From Saposhnikovia divaricata (Eukaryota; Streptophyta; Magnoliopsida; Apiales; Apiaceae): 64,000 nucleotides of DNA. Positions within the stretch are counted from its first letter, which is position 1, and each line of letters opens with the position of its first letter. Below the pieces are notes generated by a model. The model was given only the letters and a program-made list of their open reading frames with translations, did no database searches and had not been told where the DNA came from. The DNA is taken from NCBI GenBank assembly GCA_036435485.1, contig CM071597.1, positions 145,449,647 through 145,513,646 of the forward strand. The letters are read 5' to 3'. Below, piece after piece: positions 54,901 to 64,000 of this stretch. Both the position numbers and the translations under genes were made by a program.

Positions 54901-55479
54901 TTATATCAGTTACGGGTCCGATTCGAACAATAATATTTTGACGGAAAAAAATAAAAATAAATAACGAGTCAATTACTGAAAATTTATAAAACTAATAAAA
55001 TGAATAAAATATGAATTTGGTAAATTTTGAGATATATTTGACGAATATTTATACGAAAATGATTTTAAATCGAAGCCCCAAGGATTTTGAAAACAGAGGA
55101 TAAAACGAACTGAACCGCACATTTTTTTTTGAAAAAGTTAAAGATAATCATCCAAGAGTCTAATACAATCACTAAACACACAAAGGTTCCCAATCAAACA
55201 TTCCCGATCCTTTTATTCACATATAACGATACCATCTCATATTCCCGATATAATTATCCGCCAAATCGAATCAATATATTCATATAAATTCAAAATAAGC
55301 TAGAATAAATTATAATGAAATATTTCCAACTTGCTCAAATAATAATAGCACATACTGGGACCTTGTAAATCATTTTAACACATATCCTCATATACCAATA
55401 ATCATTTAAACATGTTGACTCGTCAAACGGGAATAAAATAATTTAATATATTCCAATTTAAATATTCACGGTTCTTACA
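51983..55479 (-). repeat. Gypsy-3 3' LTR (3,497 bp)
   Basis: Contains three TCGACGAG motifs about 58 bp apart (52928, 52986, 53044), a nearly pure A/T stretch (53500-53880), and a block with CCGGCGCCGGCGG (54067-54080). The plus-strand frames near 52570-53014 recur at 60540-60984 and carry no domain. Confidence 0.9.
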
Positions 55480-55500
55480 GTCTTCCCCCCTAAATAGGAT
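55480..55500 (-). other. Gypsy-3 polypurine tract
   Basis: Plus strand GTCTTCCCCCCTAAATAGGAT; the element strand is ATCCTATTTAGGGGGGAAGAC, directly before TGTAAGAACC. Confidence 0.8.
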
Positions 55501-56170
55501 TCTGTCCTCAGAATCAAGCTTAGCAAACAGATGGGGTACTCTTCTGACACCACACTAATAGCTCCCAGGTGAACTTTTCCACCCCAGGACTCTTTCACAA
55601 AACTCTTAGTGACAACACAGTACTAACGTACTTCTCAACGTTCTCTCTCTCTGAATCCCTACCAGATCATATTTTATGACACAACAAAATCAAAACAATA
55701 TCCTTAACATCACTAAGCGGAACACATTATAGATATGTTGTATATGAGGCGAAAACCCTCCTGACTTTCTTCAAACCTTAAAAGATCTAACAAATCGTGA
55801 ACTCAACCTTCTTTGTAATCGAATCCCACTAATCCCTTTGTCGAAAATTATCTCAACAAAATTTTTGGTTCTTCTTTTTCACACCGTACATTTCTCGTGG
55901 CAAATTAGCGTATTTCTTTTGTCGACTTCGAGCTGTCATTAACCCTTCTAACAAGGTCGATTACTTCTTTCGTCGGTGGCACCAACTCTGGTCCTAACAT
56001 TTTTTTTTTTTGGCCCATCAACTTCTCCCAACATATCGGAGATCGACACTCTCATTCGTATAGCGCTTTGTAAAGCGGTAATCCAACTTTAGTATGAGAA
56101 CTATCATTATACGAGAATTTCATCAATGGTAATGATCGTCTCAATCACCCTCGAAATCAAGTGCATATTC
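55501..56170 (-). pseudogene. Gypsy-3 decayed integrase tail
   Basis: No readable frame. By position between the PPT and the integrase core it should be the C-terminal integrase. There is a T run at 56001-56013. Confidence 0.4.
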
Positions 56171-56235
56171 CCTAACATGTCTTTGATGGTTTGAATCATT
56201 CCTTCGCTTTGACCGTTTGTCCGAGAATGACAATT
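56171..56235 (-). pseudogene. Gypsy-3 integrase core relic
   Basis: The minus strand reads HSRTNGQSEGMIQTIKDML, which matches the H-P-Q-T-D-G-Q-S-E-R-T-I-Q-T-L-E-D-M-L region of gypsy integrase with the catalytic Glu kept. It is only some 21 codons long; both sides are out of frame. Gypsy-1 has the counterpart near 8540-8600. Confidence 0.75.
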
Positions 56236-58928
56236 CATAATTACTTCTAACTTAATGTCTAACCCTTCGCGAAAACTTTTCTGAAGTCTCGACTTGAATT
56301 TCGTGTCTCATATGAGCCATAATACTCCATTATAAACTTGAACCTTTCGTTTACAAGTCACGGTAATTCGAAACACTTACTAGTTATAAATGAATGTCCT
56401 GTCCTCGGAAAAATCGGGCATGTCCTTTTCGTTTAACGGACTATTCCCTGTGTAGCAATTTCCAATACCAACCCAATCATTTATAATAATTCATTTCTAT
56501 ACTCCAACATTTCACAATCTTAATTTAATCATATACAATGTTAACACGAAAGCTGCCTTGACTTGCAGTAACCATATAAGTAAAGAAATCTGCCTTGACT
56601 TGCAGTAAACAGGTAAATAAATCTATGTTACCTTGATTCCAATCTGTCAACCAAATCTCATCATCTATTCTCGATCGCGTCCTTGAAATCGAATACTACA
56701 ATCAAATACATACGTCATTAGATACACTTCAAACACGATTTAATTAACAACTCAATTCTCGCTCTGTCACCAACAATTTGGTTTGCTAAACTGAAAATCT
56801 TTTCGAACATAGTTGTAAATCTATTTTAAAATATTTAGAATAATAAATTTTAAAAGAATAAAAATTTTAAAACCAAATACCTCCGAAAACATTTTTATCC
56901 TCGATATTTACAATTTTGAAAACTAATAAACTTCATAACCTTGACTTTAACATAACTCACTACAGGAACAAAATTTGAAATAACTGGTTTGTAATATCAA
57001 CTCTCCCGGGGTCATAGCCCCACTCGATACCAATCACAAAACAATTTTCAATCCAACAATTAACTTGAAAATTTGACTTAACACACGTCAAATCAATTAT
57101 ACACCTTCAACAAATAACTCACGATCTTCAAGACTCATTTAAACTACATTCATTCCGCGTCCTCAGAAATTAGCTTCTGAAATACACTCTACATACCTAG
57201 CAACGTCTCGAATTTAGCTCCACACATTATATTTAACAGTGCTCAATTTAGCTACAGAACTTACGACATCTATGCACCGCTTGCATTTCGAAATATTCCG
57301 AAACAAAATACACATTCACCACTTATCCTTCTGACAGTTCAATTCCTCTCCTGTCAACTCATTCACATTCTGGTTCCTTACCTCATCTCGATATCTCTTA
57401 ATTCTCTAATAATTCAGGCTGAAATGCCACGGTATCAATCACCTTCGTTGTAGAACTAGACGTTCGAACTTTCACATCTAACTTCTCAAATCCTTAAGAA
57501 AAAACTATATATTACGACCAATTCTAACTCATGTGTCAAATGTTTTTGCTTATGAATATCAACAAGTACCTTTTTATGTTGCGTCAATAAACAACCTCAT
57601 CCCTCATACGAACCATCACAATAATTCATAAGATATCCTTGCTCATCTGGTTTCACTATCACTGGAACGATTATCAACCCCTTTTTAACTCTTAAAAACT
57701 CTCTTCACACTTCTCTTTTCATTCAAACCTTTTTGTTCCCAGTGGTAAACTCGATTACTACTGCAGCAATCTGAGTAAAAGCCTCCGATAATCTTCATCA
57801 GTCCCTAGTTAATCTCACAAAACTTTCGACCTCTTCTGGCATTTTGGGTTCTTTCCATTTCATTACTGCTTCATCTTCACCACAAATTCACTTTGCTTCT
57901 TTTATTTCTAATTACATGTCTTGAAATTAAATTCCTTCCCATCCAAAATTCATATTTAAAATTCTTGTGTATAATCTTCCTCCCCTTGAAATTTCTTAAG
58001 GTTATTTCCAAATGATCTGAATACTTTTCACAATTCTTTGAATATATTTGGGATGTTATCTATAAACATAAAAAAAAAAATTATCCGAATACTTCTTGAA
58101 ATCTCATTCATTGTAACCATAAAGCGGTAAGTGCTCTCATCCAACCTAACATCATTACTAACAACTCATCGTGTCTATATCGACCCAAAATGTTGCTTTG
58201 AGGATATCTTAAGGGTTCTATCTTCCAATGGTCTTAGTCTATTCATAGATCAACTTTAGGCCAAACATACACCTTTCAACTGATTAAACAACTCATCCAA
58301 CCTTGGTAAAATTATCATTAATATTGGCCCACTTATTCTGAACAGTACTGGTGCCCTCCTGAGATACGTTGAGGGTTACCACTCCTTCTCTGCGGAAATC
58401 TTTTAATTATTAACTAGCTCCGACATTCCCATTGATGTCATCCGATATTGAATTCCTTGAAACTGATTCTAAATTTGGAAATAAATAACAAACAAACTCT
58501 ACATCTTTGTTTGACAATAATCCTATTAATCCTTCAAAATATACTTCCAAAAATTATAAACTACTGAAATCTGCTCCGATTTAACTGTTTCCTTTCTTAT
58601 ATCTCCCACTGTGCAAAACTTCATAATCTTGGTACAATAATCTCTTGGTCTGCGTGATCGTTAAGACTTCTATATCTGCTTCGGCCTCAAAACACTACTT
58701 TTACATCTCTTGAAAATTATAATCTCACTTTCTTGCCCTCACAATTTGCTTGTACTTTGTAGTTAGCTGATCAGACCAATCCTGACTCACACTTAACTCT
58801 TTTCACTGCTATCACATTCAATTTCTTGATATTGTCATTCATAGCCATATTGAATTTCGAGCTTCGTAGTAATTTACATAAAATGGTTCTGTTACCCTCA
58901 TCCGTGGGTCCACTGAGACTGGTATGAT
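56236..58928 (-). pseudogene. Gypsy-3 decayed pol region
   Basis: 2.7 kb without recognisable frame, between the integrase relic and the gag knuckle. By order it should hold RNase H, RT and protease, but no motif was found with confidence. A short direct repeat (CTGCCTTGACTTGCAGTAA) occurs at 56551-56569 and 56589-56607. Confidence 0.4.
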
Positions 58929-58970
58929 ACAATCTCTGGCAAAATGTCTTATCTTCCCACACTTATGGCA
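58929..58970 (-). pseudogene. Gypsy-3 gag zinc knuckle relic
   Basis: The minus strand encodes CHKCGKIRHFARDC, a perfect C-x2-C-x4-H-x4-C knuckle of gypsy Gag (RNA-binding). It lies in a 63-codon frame (58962-58771 and just upstream) that otherwise has no clear match. It proves minus orientation and marks the C-terminal end of gag. Confidence 0.85.
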
Positions 58971-60318
58971 CACAACTTTAACTTCTAACTCTGTCACTTG
59001 TTACCATTCTGAACCTTCCCGATTACACTTACAACTCTCGGCATTTACCTCAACACAATCTCAACCTACTTTCTCTCAAAATCTTATCTTCCAACCATGG
59101 GGTCTTGTTAATCACTCCTAATTATCATCCTGTGGGCAATTACCGTGCCCCCACTCTCTCAACTCTTAAATCTTCTAAATTCTACATTCTTCCCATTAAT
59201 TGAATCACATTTCTTTAAAACAATTCTGAAAATTCTATGGTTCTCTGTCTTCCTCTTTTTATCATCTCGCTCCCTCTTGGTCAACTCTCTTCTACTCTTA
59301 ATAATCCTAGTGCTTTAAACTGGGCTCACACAAGTTATTAATTCTAGCACAATCATCTTATTTCTTATTCAAGCTTCAACTCCTCCTGATAACTTTTACA
59401 AACAAATCCATCATGCTTTACTCTGCTTTACTCAAATTATCCCTCTTCGATTCTAAAATCTTATAATATTCCATTTTCTACCTCTAAAAGTAAACAGACA
59501 TTCAAAATAATCTTTCCTTAACACTACCTACCTCATACCCCACATTTCCATCATCATTCTCTTTTCAACCTTTAACAAAATCCGCAATCTTGTGCCCTTG
59601 TGTTCGGCTCTATATTTATACTCAATTCTCAGTAATCTCTAATCTTGTACGGATGTTATTAATCCAATAAGTAATCCACTTTGATATGTCACCTCTGTTT
59701 TAATACTTCTCAAACTTGCTCAACCAACTCCTTGTCAATGTAATCGAAGTTTCAACCACTTATGATGCCGTTGCGTCTATCTTCGCAGCTCCTCATCACT
59801 CGTAATCTAAAATCATCTGGGTTTTTTTGAAAGAAGAGATTTAGTTGAATGAATAGGTATCAAGCATGAATATACAGAGGGTTTTGTTTGATAGAAATTT
59901 TTGTAAAAGAGTTTAACCGAGAGATCAATATGATCTTTGAACTATTATCAGGTTGCATTTGTCAATAGGCCAACCGCCCTAGTACATAAAGGTGGCCAAC
60001 CTTTAGTACTTTCATGACAAACATAATTAGTGGCGTCCCACCAGACTTCTATCACAGAGATAAAATGTCCCTGAATCCCCTATATAAATAGGTTGTTCAT
60101 CTCAGCTTGAATATAGAAGATCAAATGTTCAGGAAAAATGGAAAAAGTTCAAGAGTCTCAAAATTTTTTATATAAAGTTGGATCAAGTATCCTCTGAAAA
60201 ATAGGGATATTTTTGAAAGAATAGGACTATGTGTAAGTAAATCTGATTTACAAAGCTTATCATCAATTGAAGTATAGTTGATTGCCAAACGTATGCATCA
60301 ACTATCGATTAGACAAAC
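58971..60318 (-). pseudogene. Gypsy-3 decayed gag and junction with truncated LTR
   Basis: No frame of interest. At 59935-60130 it shares order and words with Gypsy-2 at 41330-41520 (CCTTTAGTACTT, AGACTTCTATCACA, GGTTGTTC.TCTC), including a conserved hairpin (59981-60010). The primer site is absent; the sequence passes directly into the LTR at 60319. Confidence 0.5.
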
Positions 60319-63300
60319 GAGTGAGCCAACAATGCTCAGCGAGTGCAAATAGTGATAACAACATCAATAGCAATTATAATTTCTGGAAAAAATAAGAAGA
60401 ATTATCAGATGCTTCGAATAGACTCAACCAAGTCAAATATCTTTATTACCACGAGGAGTCAACAATTCATCGTTGGAATGGGGTGTATCAACAATAAGAA
60501 CTGATAAAAGTTCTGATAGTAAGAACTAATCGAATAAGCTTGAATAGACTCGGGTATCAAAACAACCCAATCTCAATGAATATATTAGAATTGGATTTTT
60601 ATTTATTTAAAAAAAACATTAAGGTTAGGCTGCTGATCAGTCACGCACTAACCCCGGACAAACGCACACAGCAATGTCCTTTAATGGATCCACGGCACAC
60701 ATTGGCCTTAATAACTTCCGACCACGAATCTGGTCCGACCCTTTATGGTCCACATTTAAAAAAAACATTCTAATTCTATATCAACGCATTAGGTGTCGGG
60801 ACAATCGACAACCTTTGCCAACCAAATAACTAGAACTCACGTTCCAGAACAACATCTCATAATCCAAGAATCAATGAAGGATTCAAGATCAACAGGTGTC
60901 GACGAGTTCGACACGAAATTGAGTAATGATCAAGGAATAATAAACCCAAAGGGTATCGACGAGTTCGAAATAATAAATGGGTGATAAATTAAGAAACGGC
61001 AATAACAATAAATGTCGACGAGATCAACAGTACATGGGGTGACATCATAATCAAAATAATTGAAAGTAACTTCACTCGAAGAATAAGTGAAGGGAAGTAC
61101 TTGCCTGGCACAAAAGCTTTACTATCTACTCGCCTGATCACTACTCAGCTTTAGCCTTGCCTCTATCTCTCTGACTCGACTCTATAATAATTAGGTCAAA
61201 TTAATCACATATATAAAACAATTTAGACTTGCTAACAGTCAACACATATAATCCACATAGCACTTAAACACTTAATTCTCACATAACAGTTCATATAACT
61301 CGCTCTGATAATTACCTGACTCAAGAAATATTTTTACAACCATTTCACTCTTGATGTTTAAATAAAAAAATCTAGCTCAGAATATTTGAAAATAATTTTA
61401 AAACATTTCCTGGATTTTTAGAAAATTTTCTACTATTTTCAAATCATATTTGGATATTTAAAAATCATTTTAAATCAATTTTAAAACAAAAAGAATTGAT
61501 CAGAAATTAAATAATTCCAATCAAATTAATTAAAATCAATTAATAACTAATTAATGAAATTATTTGATAAATTATTACATTTATCAAATAATAAAATCAT
61601 TTATATTATTAATTGAAATTAATTAAAGTAATTAAAAGTATTTTATTCTAATTAATTTCAAATAAAGAAAATATCTAAAATCTTTTATTTTTGAATTAAA
61701 TAATTAAATCAATAATTTAGAATATTTTCTGAATTTAATTATGATTTTTTTTAAATGAATTTTTTTTCTGAATTTTTAGAATGAAATTCAAATTTTTATA
61801 AAATAAATACTTAAACTAAATTAATTAACATAAATAAGTAAAAGTAAATTTTGAATTTACTGTTTAGGGTAAAACAGTAAAGAGTTAAAATTAGATTATT
61901 ATTCACCTACCATAGTAAATCAGATCAAAATTTCTGTTTTTTTTAAAACATTTTAATTAAAACAAAAAGGAAAAATCAAGAACGTTCTTGATCTTCCCCA
62001 GTTTCCGGTAAGGATTTGTAGATTCCGGCGCCGACGGTCATTTTCCGGCGACCACAAATGCACCCAGCCACTAGTTTTTCAATCGTTTCTAACAGCCAAA
62101 CGTATTTATATTACTTCCCCCTACATTCCGATACCACACCATGACAGAAACAATCACAAAATCAAAATTTCCGGCCAAAACTTTAAAATTTTTCGGCAAA
62201 ATTCTGAAGTAGCAATTCAGTAAACCAAATTACACGAACAAGGTGTTAAAACAAAGCTGAGAACTCATACACTCTCTCTACGGGCTTAGCTTTAACAGAC
62301 AATCATCATATAACACGGACGAACGATTCAAAGTTTCGAAGAAAACTATGGACTCGTTTTTCAACAATACGAACATAAACATTCGATTTTTCTACATGAA
62401 TCGATTCTAAACAGCTTAGGGAAGCTCAAGGAAGCATCAGATTGAACAAACAATTTATGAATCAAAAAGCCCTAATTTTTAAGAACATGAACCCTAATTT
62501 TCCGAAAATTAAACAAAAATTCACAAAAATTCGAGGATGATACCTTGGTGTAAATTGATTGCAAAATATGAAAGTAGAGATTACAGGCTTCAATTTGACT
62601 ACTCGAGCGTCAAAAACAACCACTAGAATCACCTCCTATTGATCGTTATTAAATTTTAATTTTTAAAATTTGATAATTTCTGAAAATAAAGACTGATGAA
62701 TGGAGCGAAGACAAGTGGCACACATCAAATGGGTGATGAAGAGATAACGTTTTGCTACTGATCGAAAAGTATTACGAATTATTTCGATTTCCGGAATGTT
62801 CGGAACCCTATTTAACTTTTAACCGGTCCAAAACGTACCAATTATATCAATTACGGGTCCGATTCGAACAATAATATTTTGATGGAAAAAAAATAAAAAT
62901 AAATAACGAGTCAATAACTAAAAATTTATAAAACTAATAAAATGAATAAAATATGAATTTGGTAAATTTTGAGATATATTTGACGAATATTTATACGAAA
63001 ATGATTTTAAATCGAAGCCCCAAGGATTTTGAAAACAGAGGATAAAACGAACTGAACCGCACATTTTTTTTTCCGAAAAAGTTAAAGATAATTATCCAAG
63101 AGTCTAATACAATCACTAAACACACAAAGGTTCCCAATCAAACATTCCCGATCCTTTTATTCACATATAACGATACCATCTCATATTCCCGATATAATTA
63201 TCCGTCAAATCGAATCAATATATTCATATAAATTCAAAATAAGCTAGAATAAATTATAATGAAGTATTTCCAACTTGCTCAAATAATAATAGCACATACT

Positions 63301-63423
63301 GGGACCTTGTAAATCATTTTAACACATATCCTCATATACCAATAATCATTTAAACATGTTGACTCGTCAAACGGGAATAAAATAATTTAATATATTCCAA
63401 TTTAAATATTCACGGTTCTTACG
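60319..63423 (-). repeat. Gypsy-3 5' LTR, 365 bp missing at inner end
   Basis: Homology starts at GAGTGAGCCAACAATGC, matching 52348 onward, and runs to TTCTTAC at 63416-63422. The last bases read ACG where ACA is expected. Confidence 0.9.
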
Positions 63424-64000
63424 ATAAAAGATGGTAAATTCGATGCTAAATCCTATGAAGCCATATTTCTTGGTTATTCTTTAACAAGTAGGGCTTATAG
63501 AATTTATATTACTAATAAACATATTGTTGAAGAATCTATTGATGTCACTTTTCAAGAACCTAACAATGATCTACCAAGAGTCGAGGAAGAATTTGCAGGT
63601 GAACAAGAGAGAATGCAACCTCAGGTTTCTGACAATGAGCACGCTAGAAGTTCAAATTAGCAAGCTGAAGTAGAAGCTGGAAGTTCAAATCAGCAAGCTG
63701 AAGTAGAAGATGGAACTGGAAATCATCAAGCCAAACAGGATGCAGACCCTGACAATCAGCAAGCTGGAAGTTTAAATCAGCAAGCTGAAGTTGATGACAC
63801 AATTTCTAAAGTGGCAAAAATGACTTTGGAAGGTCTTAGAGGTTCAAGGGCTACTGAGAAACAACCTATCTATGATGGAGAATATCAAATACCACCGGCA
63901 AAGATGAGAAAGATAACTCATGAAGAAACAGCTCAACATTCTCTACCAAGGTCAACAAGAATGGTTAAGAATCATCCTCCAGAGTTGGTCATTGGTGATA
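63424..64000 (+). pseudogene. Copia-2 integrase end and linker to RT (partial)
   Basis: The frame reads KDGKFDAKSYEAIFLGYSL and RAYRIYITNKHIVEESIDV, the end of copia integrase, then a Gln/Glu-rich linker with repeated SSNQQAEVE units (33-bp period), and LPRSTRMVKNHPPELVIGD at the edge, the usual start of RT. A TAG at 63658-63660 stands where the neighbouring repeat unit has CAG, a C-to-T change. The frame is shifted by one base relative to the left side of Gypsy-3. RT lies beyond the window. Confidence 0.85.
63649..63790. repeat. 33-bp coding repeat in Copia-2 linker (NQQAEVE units)
   Basis: 63649-63681 and 63682-63714 are tandem 33-bp units beginning AGTTCAAAT(C/T)AGCAAGC; a third, looser copy is at about 63760-63790. 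Each contains the CAGCAAGCTGA core shared with the LTR motif. Confidence 0.85.

Larger units (their letters stand above)
51983..63423 (-). mobile_element. Gypsy-3, Tekay-like element lacking primer site, non-autonomous
   Basis: The left LTR 51983-55479 (TGTGACATCCCATAATCC ... GGTTCTTACA) is complete. The right copy starts only at 60319 and runs to about 63423, lacking 365 bp of the LTR end and the primer site. PPT at 55480 gives minus orientation. LTR identity is roughly 98.5 percent by eye, with a 17-bp deletion near 62646. Flanks GTAAA (51978-51982) and ATAAA (63424-63428) form an imperfect TSD. The interior retains a gag knuckle and one integrase block. It sits in Copia-2 integrase in opposite orientation. 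Confidence 0.9.
20324..64000 (+). mobile_element. Copia-2, SIRE-like Ty1/copia element, continues past window
   Basis: 5' LTR 20324-21684, primer site, gag (21738-35656 without the insert), protease (35719), integrase (51272-51982) and the pre-RT linker (63424-64000) lie in order on the plus strand. Athila-1, Gypsy-2 and Gypsy-3 interrupt it, with TSDs GCAAG and ATATA flanking the first two. With those two insertions set aside, the reading frame runs on unchanged. The gag with one CCHC knuckle, a C-terminal extension and the HPPELVIGD motif suggest the SIRE lineage. RT, RNase H and the 3' LTR lie beyond 64000. Confidence 0.85.

Noticed and set aside
1..64000. tRNA or rRNA genes
   Set aside because: Apart from the primer-binding sites, which are only tRNA 3'-end complements, no cloverleaf or rRNA-like segment was recognised by eye.

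Overview
The window is plant nuclear DNA, very probably an angiosperm. It is AT-rich, has no bacterial-style genes, and consists almost entirely of nested LTR retrotransposons with plant-type tRNA primer sites (initiator Met and Asp types), plant lineages (Athila, a Tekay-like chromovirus, two Ty1/copia elements) and an AACCG-rich hAT-like element. The only candidate host gene is a 33-codon open frame on the minus strand that runs off the left edge (1-99).

Layout. 1-99 possible host exon; 290-906 truncated hAT-like element; 903-1070 variable-length minisatellite; 1080-17847 Copia-1 (plus strand, 5' LTR not found), split by Gypsy-1 (minus strand, 4162-17398; LTRs of about 3.6 kb). 17848-20323 is AT-rich sequence with a long hairpin and an old plus-oriented Gypsy LTR relic. 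Copia-2 (plus strand, SIRE-like) starts at 20324 inside that relic and runs past the right edge. Three Gypsy elements, all on the minus strand, sit inside Copia-2: Athila-1 (22174-34000, TSD GCAAG), Gypsy-2 (36092-51266, TSD ATATA) and Gypsy-3 (51983-63423, imperfect TSD).

State of the genes. Athila-1 is nearly complete: one gag-pol frame of 1,772 codons broken by only three TAG codons, plus an accessory third ORF with one frameshift. Copia-1 and Copia-2 carry recognisable gag, protease, integrase, RT or RNase H pieces with scattered stops and frameshifts. Gypsy-1, Gypsy-2 and Gypsy-3 have paired LTRs differing by only about 0.6-1.5 percent by eye, yet their internal regions keep only shreds of gag and pol. 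They look like non-autonomous elements moved by enzymes made elsewhere.

Most unusual signals: a family of 16-20 bp quasi-palindromes (AAACAGC-NN-GCTGTTT / ACAAACAGC-NN-GCCATTTGT) spread through the LTR and the coding region of Copia-2, including one identical 16-mer in both; second PPT-like sites inside Gypsy-1 and Gypsy-2; GC-rich hairpins between pol and ORF3 of Athila-1; and several LTR-specific tandem arrays. All alignments were made by eye; percentages and some edges are approximate.
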